Part shown: piece by piece, positions 1-11,036 of the stretch
Layout of the letters: each line of letters starts with the position of its first letter
How positions within the stretch are numbered: position 1 is the stretch's first letter
Program-made: the position numbers and the translations under genes
Assembly (NCBI GenBank): GCA_025201705.1
Contig: MU616696.1
Coordinates: 1-46,712 of the forward strand
Direction: 5' to 3'
Length of the DNA: 46,712 nt
From: Dissophora ornata
Taxonomy: Eukaryota > Mortierellomycota > Mortierellomycetes > Mortierellales > Mortierellaceae
The notes under the pieces: model-generated
What the model saw: the letters and a program-made list of their open reading frames with translations, nothing else
The model's database searches: none
What the model was told of the DNA's origin: nothing

Positions 1-9
1 TTTTTCCCA

Positions 10-1418
10 ATGGCACCTGTCAAGACTCGATCCAAATCATCAAAGCGCAAGGACAAAAAGGACAAAGGATACAAAGCCGATCCGGAAGACACCAACGACG
101 ATGATGATTTTTACGGCATGCGCGAGCTCAAGCACCAGCTTGCCAGCTTGAATCTGCAGCTCAAGGACACCATGGGCGATGGCAACTGTCTCTTTCGTGC
201 CTGCGCCGACCAATATTATGGCACTGAGCAGGATCATGCAGCTCTCCGCGCTGAAGTCTGTCAGTACATCGAACAGCATGCAGAACACTTCAAGCCCTTT
301 CTTGACAATGTGCCTGTTGAGGCCCACGTCGCTCAGATGCGCAAGAACGGTACCTATGGCGGCAATATCGAACTCGTTGCGTTTGCTCGCATGAAGCATG
401 TCGATATCAAGGTCTACCAACCAGGATATATCTATGTGATCGAGGGTGTCGATGTCAAGAAGGAAGGCTCCAGTCCTGGGCAGCGACCCTTCATGCACAT
501 CGCGTGAGTTATTCATTTTAATGTTCTTCATGCAGTCCCTGGTGTTCTCTGTCTCACTCGATCTGACATTCTTTGCATTCTTTGTTTCCAATGTTCCTTT
601 ATTTTATGACCACAAGTTACCATAGCTGGGAGCACTACTCATCCATAAGAAACATTAGCGGACCCCATGAAGGGCTACCAGAGATCAACCCTACACCTAC
701 CAAGCTAAAGCCTCTAGCCAAACTCACAGCCCAGGACCCACCACGGTCAATCGAGCGCCAAATCATGAAAGTCTCTGGCGTGGATGATCTGGAGCTTGTG
801 CGCGAGTTGCTTGAAAAGTATCGCGGCGATGCGGATAGTGTCTATAACGATTTGGCGGAAAAGTCCTTTGCGGAAGCAAATGGTGACAATGAAGATACCG
901 AAAATACCGCACAGGACGCAACCGAGGACGTAACCGAGGATTCAAAGACACCTGAAGGAGAGTCGGAAGGTGGACTGGGTTCAACAAAAGAAAAGAGCGA
1001 CGCAGCGCAAGGCACGGATATGAAGAGTATCGTCCCAGAAGTCGACAAGGACGAGGTCATCTCATTGGACAGTTCGTCCAGTCTGTCATCTTTGAATGAC
1101 TCCTCTGCAACATCTCCCATCTCCTCAAAGCCATCTTCACGCCCACAATCACCCGCCCCGACAACCCTACATAAGGACACACCACCAGCTTCGGCCTGCC
1201 CAGATAACGCTGCGCCGTGTGTAACTCCAAAGAAACGGATGTCTGGCAGAGATAAGAAGGAACTAGCCAAGAGAAATCAAAAACTAAATCGAAAGATGAA
1301 GGGTAAGCATGAAGTGGGTAGCGACAGTGGAAGTAGTAGAGGCAGTGAAAGCAACGGAGGCAATGGAGGCAACGAGAGTACAAGCAGGAGTAGCAATATG
1401 CGCGAGCTCTTTGTATAA
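10..1418 (+). CDS. OTU-domain deubiquitinase, OTUD3-like
   Basis: Cysteine protease expected to remove ubiquitin from substrates. Two exons, 10-503 and 617-1418; the 113-nt intron has a GTGAGT donor and ACAAG acceptor and closes in frame to give 431 residues. After a Lys-rich N-terminus the OTU signature MGDGNCLFRA is seen at residues 55-64, with catalytic Cys60 and Asp57. The matching catalytic His (about 171) lies in YHSWEHYSS, just after the splice junction, which confirms the intron. A UBA-like helical stretch (about 215-247, VSGVDDLELVRELL) follows. The remainder is Ser/Asp/Glu-rich and probably disordered. An OTU domain followed by a UBA-like segment is the OTUD3 arrangement. The ATG lies 10 bases from the window edge, so the promoter is outside and an upstream exon cannot be excluded. 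An AATAAA lies at about 1429. The gene converges tail-to-tail with the carrier gene, with 33 nt between stop codons. Confidence 0.88.
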
Positions 1419-1451
1419 AAAAAACATTTAATAAATCATGCTTGGTCTATC

Positions 1452-2902
1452 TTATACGGGATTGATTCCAACAAAACTTCGAAGCTTTTCAAAGATCATC
1501 AAGGATAACATTGTATGTGGACCAAGGCGTAGCCAGCACATCAGGAATCCTTTGTAAAGTGCTAACGGTCCCTCGCGCTGAACGGTTTTGATCGCACAGT
1601 CGATTGCAGACTTGTAAAGTGCTCCCTGGCCAGTGGCACTAAATTGCTGGTTCATGTAGCGCACTTTGACCGTGTCGATGGGTGAGGTTGAGATCGAGCA
1701 GATCAGTCCTACAAAAAGCAAAAGAGATCATTTTTATTGCGGTCAGGCGTGTGTCTGGGGGATGAGCAATAGATGCCATATCGATGCTTGCTTTGATTTG
1801 ATAGCTTACCGGCAACTGTACTAGCACAAAAATGGGTAAGGTACCCCTCCTTGAATCGCCTGTCGCCATTCTGGTCCTTCAGTTTGAGAAGCCAATGCTT
1901 TGTGGTGTCATAAGACGCAAGCTGTGAAGCCGTGACCACCATGGCTCGGGCCGCAGTGGGTACGACGCCCCGGTAGAGTCCTGGAACACCTTCTTCCCTG
2001 TAGATGGACCTGCATGCGTCCCGGATGGACGCATAGCGTGGTTCACCACTGGGCCAAAACGCTTGCAATCGAACTATTACGATATTTTTGATGAGAGAGC
2101 TCGGATTTTTAGTAAGATGAGCACAGGAATTCAAGCGATTGACCTCTCTCTCTCTCCCTTGCGCTCATTTCTGACCTTTGATGAGATCCGTGGGGTTGGC
2201 GATAACGCTACCAATCATGCCACTAGTCAGTCCAGACATTAGCTTGACCAACGTGGAAGTCTCTTCGCCTCCACGCAGTCCACTCGATCCCATCCCACTG
2301 TAAACACCCTTGAAGAAGTCATAGCTCCCGAGCCGGATAGTCGAATATACGCTCTCTCTCAAAACCGCGGGCGCCAGACCTGCCATAAACACCCTAGGAC
2401 CTTCTGAACGCAAGATTTCTCGTAACAGTGGAACCAGTTTCAAAGTCTTTGGAGGTATCGTCGTGGCAGCTCCTGCAACCCCTGTTGCAGCAACTGAGTT
2501 GGTTGCTGACGCGGACAAAATTGATGGCTTTAGTGTATCGTGGACCAGTAATGCGGCTTCACGATGATGGATCGTGTTGGAAATAGGGACATTGGGTGAG
2601 AAGGCAAGGTGTGAGGCGGCACTAGAGGAGAGAAGTGCCGATTGAGGCGAAGTCCCCTTCATCCTTGCCGCAGGAGGTACAACAGAGGAATGGGACGAGG
2701 ATGACAGGTTGGGGTGAGGAGCAGTGGTCTCGCCTTGCAGCTGGAGCCGTGTCTTGATCACATCCACTGGATGGGTAAAGACGACGGCGATCATGCAGCC
2801 GAGGCCGCCAAAGACCAGCTTCGCAGTGAGTTCCTGGCCAGGGGTCCATACAGGGCTATTATTGCTTGTGGCAGCGCCTGGATGTTCCTGTGTGGTGGCC
2901 AT
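1452..2902 (-). CDS. Mitochondrial carrier family protein (UCP/dicarboxylate-carrier type) with inserted loop
   Basis: Inner mitochondrial membrane solute transporter. Three exons on the minus strand: 2902-2176, 2073-1810 and 1708-1452; introns of 102 and 101 nt close in frame to 415 residues. All three carrier signatures are visible: THPVDVIKTR in repeat 1, NPTDLIKVR in repeat 2 (across intron 1) and SPIDTVKVRYMN in repeat 3. The third-repeat end WLRLGPHTMLSLMIFE and the second-repeat RAMVVTASQLASYD resemble the UCP/DIC branch; the substrate cannot be read from the sequence. Family members are about 300 residues. The excess is a Ser/Ala-rich insertion of roughly 95 residues in repeat 1, between the LQLQGE motif and LLREILRSEG. 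The start was chosen as the first ATG of the frame (MATTQEHPG). Confidence 0.9.
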
Positions 2903-3131
2903 GTGGAGCAAGAGTCTCGACCTGACCTATGACAACTGCTAAAGGAGCGAAAAGAGAAGCAGAAGCAAAAGTGGAGAGAAGAGATGGAGGCGAGAATGAG
3001 GAGGACAATGGATGAAGATGAATTCGCCCCCCTCCTCCTCCTTTTCTTCCCCACGCTTCGTCCCTCCTCTGCCTGTTTGTACCACAGGGAATGTAACTGC
3101 GAAACGTTTTTGGCAGAGCACAGTTGTTGGT

Positions 3132-3135
<4 letters not shown>

Positions 3136-3162
<27 letters not shown>
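3136..3162. repeat. Poly(A) tract, 27 bases
   Basis: Uninterrupted run of A on the plus strand, followed by an AG-containing A-rich stretch, about 235 bases upstream of the carrier start codon. On the carrier's strand this is a T-run in the leader or promoter. It could be a poly(dA:dT) nucleosome-excluding element or part of a 5'UTR intron. No target-site duplication is visible around it. Confidence 0.8.
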
Positions 3163-3404
3163 GAAAACCTTCTTCACTCTCTCCACATCCATCTCCACGC
3201 CACTCCCTTCCTGAGAAACCTTACTGGACCGGCAACAGGTCGATTTATTTCAAATGAAGAGGATTATGTCCCTCGGGATGCAGATTGTGTATATAGTTGA
3301 AGAAAAGTACAATATGATCGGAGTCAACCGCTGAAGAATAAAAGTACAAAATGAATGAATGACAAGCAGAATAAAAGCGTGGAGCAGAGGGCCATCGCAT
3401 ATCG

Positions 3405-5460
3405 CTACTCCTGGTTCAGCTTGTCCATCAACTTGTCCACATCCGACAACGAAATGACGGGCCCATGTCCAGAACACTTGGCCTTGGATTTCAATTCTGC
3501 ACAAAGATCATCAATATCTGCGTCATCAAAGTTAGGGTGCTTGGCAATATGCTCCCACGCCTGTGGGCATGGCATCGCCTTCTCGTTCTCGGCCAATTGT
3601 GGCAACGAATGATGGTTTGCAGCTACCATCTTTCCAAAGACATCATGGCTCTCCTCTTTTGCCGGTGTTGCGGCCACATTTTCAAACGCATTCGTGTAGG
3701 TCAGCAATTGATCGTTGAACAGACTGCCGACCGTATCGTCCGGGAAGGCGGAATCTATTGGGTCATCAAAGCTTGCGAAAATGTCCTGAGGATCGGAGGG
3801 ATCGCGGAAATCGGTGAACAGTGCTTGGGTCTGTTCGAACGTCAGTGGTGGGATCGACAGGTTTGATGTTGCAGGCGGGAACTGGACACTTCCGTGAGCA
3901 TCGCTTCCGAACAACGGAGTGTTGACAAGATCCTCTAAAGTTGGCGAGGGCGTGTGATCCGAGAAGCCGACTAGCGTGCTTGCAGGGCTGGCGTTACTCA
4001 CGCTCATGGCACTCGGCTGGCCATAGAACTGGCTAGCAGCAATAAAAGCAGCAAACGCATCCTTGTTTTGCAAAGGTTGCTGCAGGTTGTTTTTTGCGCT
4101 ACCGTTCACCAAGGCACTGCCACCTGTACCATCCAGGATAGAGGAGAACATGGCCATCTTCTCGGGTGAGCTGTTCCTGAACCTGGGCACCACACCTGCA
4201 TTATCAGAGTGTGCAGTCGGAGTGACGCTCTCTTGTTCTTGTGTCGAAAGGTCGCTATTCAGCGGTGAATTGGGAACACTGTCTCCGGCTGACGATGGCG
4301 GCGACCATGGGAGTTGATCATATGTCGGGGGTTTCGCCACACTGCTGCTGGCGAAGGGCTTGCTCCGCACGGGGGCCGGGGAAGCGCTGCTCTCGCCGCT
4401 GACGCTTTCAGCGGTCTGTGATGCAGGGCTCGGGGCAGAGTACTCTGGGCTGGAGTTGCTCTGGTTGGACGTTGAGTTCACGGGACTTTGGTTGTTCGCT
4501 TTGGCAACATTATAGAGACCAGGCTGGCTTATGGGGAAATCGAATGTGAATGCCTGCTCTTTGAGAAAGTAGTTTTCTGTCTCGAGCTTTTGCACCAGGA
4601 CCTTCAAGTTCAAGTTTTCTTCGGCCAGTTTTGTGTCGGTCTTGGAAGGGTTCAGCTCCTCTAGCTCCTTGATGCGCTCCTCCAGCGATTTGACATAGCG
4701 CTCCTTTCTGTCGCGGAAGGCGCGTTGCGCAGCTCTGTTCTGAGCCTGGAGGACAAGATGTCAAGATATAGACGGCAAGGGTCAGCGTGTTGGCCAGTGT
4801 TGACAAAAGTGAACAATGTCGCTTGACAAAAACTGCATCTGGCCCCGCACGAATGTGAGACCTAGAAAATGCCATACCTTGCGCTTGTTGGTTGGCTCGG
4901 TAGTCAAAGGTTTGCGGCCAGCCTTCTTGGGGGCAGGCTTGCCTTCTCCAGGCAAATGGCCATCGTCTGCGACCCAAAGATAAAAGCAACGGGCGAGAGG
5001 CAAAGGATCAGTAAACCTGTGGATGGAGCTGCTTCCACCACGTAAGAATCCTTGCACGTCTTAGGAGAGTGACTCACCAGAACTATGGTCGTTCTCGGAA
5101 TACTGCTGATTCTCTCCGTTGGTTTCACCATTCGACAGCTGGCTTTCGGCTGTCGGCAACAGTACAAAAAAAAAAAAAAAAAAGGTATCGAGTAAGAGTC
5201 GGCGACCCCACAGACAGAGAGATAGTTGAATCTCTTTTCTATACATGGGATGCAAGGGACATACTGCGTGCGTCCGAATGGCTATGGAGCTGGCTGATGG
5301 CGCCTTTGCGCTTGAAGGGATCCTCCTCACGGTACTGCTCATGCTGCGAGATGGCAGTTGAGAGCAGGTCCTGCGCCTCTCTGCTGTTTTGAAGAATGTG
5401 GGCCCATTCATTGTCAGTCAGCGAGACTGGGTAGAGGTCGGATTGTTGCTGAAGCGACAT
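3405..5460 (-). CDS. Yap1/Pap1-like bZIP transcription factor
   Basis: Nuclear regulator expected to drive oxidative-stress and detoxification genes. Four exons on the minus strand: 5460-5265, 5149-5078, 4966-4878 and 4745-3405; introns of 115, 111 and 132 nt; 565 residues. The DNA-binding region (about 116-150) reads NKRKAQNRAAQRAFRDRKER, spread over the exon 3/4 junction. The N-x-x-A-Q-x-x-F-R signature is that of the fungal Yap/Pap1 subfamily, and a leucine zipper follows. The C-terminus is a clear c-CRD: Cys at about 512, 534 and 543 (spacing 22 and 9, as in yeast Yap1), with ELKSKAKCSG and a hydrophobic export-signal-like segment (VISLSDVDKLMDKL). The middle is Ser/Pro/Asn-rich. No other cysteine occurs anywhere in the predicted protein, so the n-CRD of Yap1 and Pap1 has no visible counterpart. 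Intron 1 contains an 18-base homopolymer (A on the plus strand, 5166-5183). Confidence 0.92.
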
Positions 5461-6523
5461 TGGAGAATGCGGGATGCAGGCAAATATGTAGATGTGTATA
5501 TATTAGGGGACAAGAGGGCTGTGAGGAGTGTGGGGTGGGTGGGGGATGGAAGTAGGGGGAGCAAGGGATACGGGGGGATGGAAGGGGAGTTGATGCGGGA
5601 AGGAAGGATGGCTCAGCAGACAGCGGTGGACGGCGAGCACATTAGCAGTGGAGAAGAGGGCGAGGGGGTAGCAGATGGATTGATCAATGACGACGATGGA
5701 AGAGAAGGGAAGGGAAGAGCGAACGAGGGGCCGTCAGATAAGAGTGAAAAGTGCAGTCCGGTGCTGAACAATTGTGTGTCTCTGTCTGCCCCATGGGCAT
5801 GGACACTCACTCTGCTCGCGGTGCACTGCGCAGAGCCGCAGAGACAACAACCCATGCCGGACACCACCGGTCCTGCCGCAGTCAGCCTCCCCCTCATTCG
5901 CTCCATCCCCACTCCCATGACCCTCATCCAGCATCCACTAGGCCATCGAGACGGCAGCGGACTTGTGTCTCCACGGCATAGTCCCCTTAACCCGGGCAAG
6001 GGTTGCTGAATAATACAATGGCGTTAGCGCCCATCCAACTTTGCCAGGATTTAAGACCGCAACGCGTCCATCCCGTGTCGGATATTAATGTTTGTCTCAG
6101 ATAGCACCGACTGCAGTACCGCATCTCATTGGACACCCACTCGCGTCTGTCTGGAGAGCAACGAGCTTCATATTACTTGTATGACTTGTATTACTTGCTG
6201 CTCCTCCAGGAAACGCCCCTGCGAACACTCATGAATACCGTCGTGAGGTAATCGAGAGACTAGTGAATAAAGGGACCGAAGCTGCCCTCCCCCCTTTTTT
6301 CATACTTGTTGTAAATACATGTTCCTGATGTTCATCCCTGTTGGCTTACCATAGAGTGGTCATATGGCTATTTGCAAAAAACCAACAACATGCAGGTTAT
6401 GAACTGAACGTCAGCCCGTCTTGTCTCTCTTTCTCCCCTTTCGTTCAATCATTCCTTCTTCTTCCTCCTCCTCCTCCTCCTCCTCCTTCTCCTCCGCCCT
6501 TACAATCACCAGCATATCCGACT
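5461..6523. other. Divergent intergenic region between the bZIP gene and the myristoylated coiled-coil gene
   Basis: About 1.06 kb with no gene I can support. It should hold the promoters of both flanking, divergently transcribed genes. The only clear structure is a pyrimidine-rich CTT/CTC repeat at about 6451-6497, immediately upstream of the plus-strand start codon, as in many fungal leaders. Open frames here have no domain-like composition. Confidence 0.55.
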
Positions 6524-9105
6524 ATGGGCCAAAACACAAGCCAACATGAGCCCTACCACAGGCGGCACTACAACCAAACCAACCAACAAATACAGCGTCA
6601 AAACTCTTTTTCCATGTCAACTCCTAATCTCCTACTGAATCGTGACCACGCCTTGAAGCGCGCTGCAACGTTCAACAGCAACAGCAACAACAACAACAAC
6701 AGGTCTACCATCTCTTTGACCGAGGAGGCCGAGGGCATCGCCAGAACCCCAGGGCCATTCATGCGACTATTACCTATTCAGACCGAACCTGTTTACTTTA
6801 TCGAGTCGGATGAATCCGATGAAGAAGAGGATTCCGTGGCTCCGTTCTCGGAATACGAAGGTGGGCGTCAACGGAACAGCGATAGTCGCGACCATCGCGT
6901 TGAAACTTCCCCGACATTCCTGCACGGAACTCGCAGTGTCCATTTGAGATCCAATTTGAGCGATTCATATGGTCGCAACTCTCAACAACAGGCTGATTTT
7001 CAGAAGCAACAACAGGGGAAACAGGCAGACCTATCCAATCTGTCTCCCATAGGTAACACCGATGCCCCTTTGAAAAAAAAGAAAAAAAAAAAAAAAAGTC
7101 CTTGTCACACACAACTATCCAAACAACTACGCAAACAATGACCCATTGTCTCACAGGACTAAAAAAACATTCGCTTTGTAAACCCCCATTCCTAGATCAC
7201 AACTATCCTACTTACTTTGGCGAGGATGATGTGGGCGAGAGCAACGAGCCAGGTTTGCAAAGGTATCAGCTTTATGATCGCCCCGTACCAGCAGCGATCT
7301 TGACGAATATCGTGGGTAATGCTGTCGACCCACAGCAGCAGCTCCTTAGTTCCTCGGTCTCTTTGAGAAGCCCACTTCTTGACATTATTCAGGAAGAGGA
7401 AGGTGAAGAGCTCAGGCATTCAAAACGACCCAGTCAAGTCGAGGATGATTACAAAGAGATTGACCTGGCTGGTCCACAGCCACTTCAGGAGGCTAACGTG
7501 AGAACCTTAAGCCAGCAGAAGAACAACATCAACACGCAACCACATGTCGGCGATCTCTACGGCGAGACGAAAACTAATATCGACAGGCGCATCGAGCAGG
7601 CTATGCAACAGGTGGAGCGACAATTTGCTGACCGCGTCCAGAGGCTAGAAGCGCAAACAGTATCACTACCCACAAAAGCCTCTACCGATCAAGAGCAGGG
7701 GTCCACAGGCATCCCATCTTACAATTCGCGACGCTCTGTGGCCTTGCGGATGGAAACACTGTCTAACGCCTCACAAAAGGTTGAAGACTTGGATACCCGT
7801 ATCAGTCAGATGGAAAATCTCGTCTCGTACAAGTTAAATGACATTGAATATAAGGTACGGTTCCAAGTCTTATGAATTCTCCGCTTTTTTATTGGAACCG
7901 AAAACTACCCAGTGTTTTTAACCAAGAGTAACATGTAGGTTCAAGAACTAAACGAGGGACACACTTTCATCTCGAGTGCGATTGACAAGGATGTACCTAA
8001 TCCCGACTTGAACGCAGGAGGCATGTCAAGTGGGAACCAAAGATACCATCGAGCGCATATTGGTAACAGCTATGATGACTCGAGCGACAACGGCAGTCAC
8101 TCAGATACAACAGCACTTGTGGACCAAGCGACTATCTCGGAGCTGCGTCAAGAACTGCAAGTCTTTGGTACACGTTACCACGAACTCAAAGGTGGATTGT
8201 TGACAGATTTGATGACCCAGATGGGAGACGCTAAAATGATGCTCCTAGAGGCTACTCATGAGGCTGATCAAAGGCTTGGAAAGCGCGTAGACAGGATAGA
8301 AACTGAAATGCATACCCAGCAGTTGAGCGACACTGAAAATCGAATTCAAGAACGCGTTCGCGTTATGGAGCAAATATCAGTTCGTCTTGAACGATGCTTT
8401 GATAAGATGGAAGGTCGTCTTGGAGCACTGGAAACGGTCCTGGCGTCCAAGAAACCTCGCTCAGAGAGCATGAACCACTGGAAAAATCAGGCAAATGTGA
8501 CAGAGCAACAGTCGGTGCGCTCGGCCATCTCTGGTAAGAACAAAAAATCGACGGAGACGTTCTATCCCAGCCATCCTATATTGACAAGTCCTGGTTCCCT
8601 TATATTCACGATAGATCCAAGTGCCTCTCCGGAAATCCCCCTGCCAAGGGTCGTGGCCAAGGAGGACAACATAACCGGCGTATTAAGGAGTAGTGGTGGT
8701 AACCGCCGCACTTTTGCAGCGAATCCTCCAAGAATCCAGACTTTGCCCCAAGGCGTTTACCAAGGGGAACCAGCGAGCCAATACCTTGGCCCTTACTCCG
8801 CCGGCCCTACTCCTAACCGCCCTAGAAATATGGATCGCCGGATGACAGTGGACAGTATACAGCCACAAGGTGTCAAGAGTGCGTCAACTGCTGGGAGCCA
8901 TCGTAACGCATTTATTCCGCATAGACGACTTACAGCGAGCGGCATTGTCTCTGCAGGTGGACCAAAGTCCGCGGGATACATTGTCTCTTCAAACACAAAG
9001 CTGCCAGCCGACCTCCGGCGATCATCGTCATACAAGGAGCTGCTTCATTTCTGGAAGGCAGGAGGAAGCACGCCGAACCTATTGGAGAATGCTGAGTCTT
9101 CATAG
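6524..9105 (+). CDS. Coiled-coil protein with N-terminal myristoylation signature, function unknown
   Basis: Three exons: 6524-7052, 7196-7854 and 7939-9105; introns of 143 and 84 nt close in frame to 784 residues. I do not recognise the family. The start was chosen because translation begins MGQNTSQ, a textbook N-myristoyltransferase substrate pattern (Gly2, Ser6), directly after a CT-rich leader. The N-terminal third is Asn/Gln/Ser-rich, including an Asn-Ser run, with an acidic patch (ESDESDEEED). The centre, at the end of exon 2 and start of exon 3, has long charged heptad-like stretches predicted as coiled coil (IEQAMQQVERQFADRVQRLE; LGKRVDRIETEMHTQ). The C-terminus is basic and Ser-rich and ends KELLHFWKAGGSTPNLLEN. 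The STPNLL motif occurs near both ends. Intron 1 carries an A-rich tract. A membrane-anchored scaffold is a plausible inference only. Confidence 0.8.
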
Positions 9106-9314
9106 AGAACCATTTCAAAGCACCAACACATATATGTAGTGCCTGATCTGCAATGACAAATATACCTCCGATATGCGGTTACCGCAAGTTCATTGAATTT
9201 ATTCAGTGAATATATGAATATTGGTTTTCAAATGTCGGACGGCCTCCCAGTATAGCGCTAAAACCTGCACTCCTTCCCTATTGAGATAAGAGATATTTTT
9301 TTTGGCCCGTCCTC

Positions 9315-9991
9315 TTACGTTCTAAAAGCCCTTTGGGAGGTCTCGGCGGTTTTCCCTCTGGCTCGATCAGTCAGTCTCTCTTCACCGCGCTCAATCTGTC
9401 GCCCCTCAGCCGAACTGCGGAAGAGGTTCACGACATACCAGGCAGTTTGGTAGAAGGCATAGACCATCAAGCTGACCAGGCCGATGCCTGAAGATATGAG
9501 GAACGCCACGCCAAGAGTCGGAAGCAGGAACGCGGAGCCAAACATGGCGAATCCACCCTATAAAACAAGGGGGGGGGGAAGTGATTTGTCAACAGTTAGC
9601 ATCCTCTACATCACCGAGAATCATCAATATCAACTTGGGGTAGTACCCCAAGTATCCCTATCACTTCAATCAACATTGGAGTCACCGCCAGAATCGTGTG
9701 AAACGCAAGTGATGGTATGCGCGCTACCTCTACAATCGCAAAAGCGATCCCGCCGATGATCAGACATCCGACAGTGACCAGGGACATGAATCCAAGAAAG
9801 CAGCCGATGGGGATGGCGCTCATGGCAACAAAGCCAAAGATCAACCACCGGACCAGAGTAGGCGACTGGCCATACTTTCCCCACAGGAAGGTGTAGGCGG
9901 GTTTGACGTAATGTTGGACAAGGCCCGAGCTTTGGACAGAAGAGAAGGCGGCCTTTGTCGACTCTGACAGTTTTGACGTTTCTTCAGCCAT
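9315..9991 (-). CDS. Small multi-pass membrane protein, possibly promethin/LDO-like
   Basis: Two exons on the minus strand, 9991-9647 and 9557-9315, giving about 195 residues. The donor is either GTACTA (9646) or GTTGAT further into the frame; both are phase 0 and differ by four residues, so the junction is tentative. After a soluble N-terminus (MAEETSKLSES) there are long hydrophobic stretches: LVRWLIFGFVAMSAIPIGCF, LGFMSLVTVGCLIIGGIAF, a third around SLAFHTILAVTPMLIEVIGI and a fourth after the junction (FLISSGIGLVSLMVYAF). The tail is charged. Size, hairpin-like hydrophobic pairs and the IP-x-x-x-FL pattern recall promethin/LDAF1/LDO proteins of ER-lipid droplet contacts, but this is a resemblance from memory. 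Other small ER membrane families fit as well. The acceptor region has a run of C on the coding strand. Confidence 0.6.
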
Positions 9992-10757
9992 TCTCTTGCA
10001 GGTTGTTCAGACTTTGGGAAGGTTGGATAAGAGGCGTGGGGTTGCGGTTGTGGAGAGGCGTTATTAGATAACGGTTTTCGGTGCAAAAAAAAAGAAAAAA
10101 AGAAAAAGAGGAGTAAAGAGGTACAAGGAAAGCTGGATGTGACCGTTGGAAAAAAAACGAAGGGGAAAAGGAAAGCGAAAAAGAAAAGAGGGCCCGAGCA
10201 TGTCTCTGCAACGAGAGAGCGCATGATAGACCCTACGGCAAGCTTCCGTCTTGCCATCAGTGATTGCCTTCATTTTTCCTGTCCTGAAATTTCAGCACTG
10301 TTGTCTTGGATATATCACATCATGATATGTATACAGCGTAAATGTCGCGACAAGTTCAATGCCTTTCACGCTGACATCTCAATCCACGTCGTCTCTGCCC
10401 ATCCTGATTATTTTGCGTTTACGCCCTACAGTCTGCACTGCCATCCATTGGGTTCACTGAATGCCCTATACTTTAGCATGTTGGTCTCATAGGCTCTAAA
10501 CAACGTCTGAGATGATGAACCCTCCTTTATTGCCGTTGCCTGTGGAGGAAGTGAAAAATAGTGTGACGAAAATAAAATACAAGAGTTCCTTGTTCACTGG
10601 CGGCAGATAGTCAACTAAACCGTAGAGAGCAAAAATCGCTGTATTAGTTTTTTACACGACCTTGACAGCGCCTGCATGTGTGTGCCCTGAAACTCAGAGT
10701 TCGGAGAGAAATGGGGGGTTTTTTTTTTTTTTTTACCTTGTGGGATGGTATTTCCCG
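9992..10757. other. Intergenic region upstream of the small membrane protein gene
   Basis: About 770 bases holding the promoter of the membrane-protein gene and the 3' end of bL36m. An A-rich stretch at 10084-10110 and a T-run at about 10720-10735 are the only clear structures. Short open frames on both strands lack convincing starts or family features. Confidence 0.5.
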
Positions 10758-11036
10758 TTAACCCTGTCTCTGCTTATGCTTCTGGTTCTTGCTACAGATG
10801 ATGAAAACGCGACCACGACGCTTGACAGAGGAACAACCATCACAGATCTTTTTGACAGAGGCCCTGACTTTCATTCCACGGGTGGAACCAAATCCAGATG
10901 AGTTGTTGAAGGGTGAGGCTGCATTGGACTGGACCTGGAGACGGGCTGAAATGGCCACGGCTGCTGGGCGGTACATCAATGGAACTGCGGTCAGGCGAGG
11001 AGCCACAGCCCGGGTCAAGGAGGTAAAGAATGACAT
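10758..11036 (-). CDS. Mitochondrial large-subunit ribosomal protein bL36m
   Basis: Component of the mitochondrial ribosome large subunit, close to the peptidyl-transferase region. Single exon, 92 residues. The last 38 residues are a complete bL36 protein: they start [14 protein letters not shown] and end HKQRQG, with the zinc ribbon C-x2-C, then a third Cys and a His (SKNQKHKQ). The N-terminal about 54 residues ([15 protein letters not shown]...) are rich in Arg, Ser and Ala without acids, fitting a mitochondrial presequence. I chose the ATG at 11036 because CAG immediately precedes it, in a splice-acceptor context (GTTACAG), suggesting a 5'UTR intron. An in-frame ATG 33 bases upstream would add 11 residues. 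Confidence 0.93.
   Translation of the reverse strand: MSFFTSLTRAVAPRLTAVPLMYRPAAVAISARLQVQSNAASPFNNSSGFGSTRGMKVRASVKKICDGCSSVKRRGRVFIICSKNQKHKQRQG

Noticed and set aside
5389..6009. 206-codon plus-strand frame overlapping the bZIP start
   Set aside because: It overlaps the first exon and promoter of a well-supported gene, is Gly/Glu-biased from GGA-rich DNA, and has no recognisable domain.
10499..10552. Exon-like stretch on the minus strand (acceptor CTCCACAG then NGNKGGFIISDVV and a stop)
   Set aside because: Attractive acceptor and frame, but I could not find an upstream exon or start that joins in phase, and bL36m just upstream has a canonical end of its own.
10507..10695. Possible box C/D snoRNA (GATGATGA near 10511, CTGA near 10687)
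   Set aside because: Spacing is too long, there is no terminal stem, and the boxes are too short to be significant.
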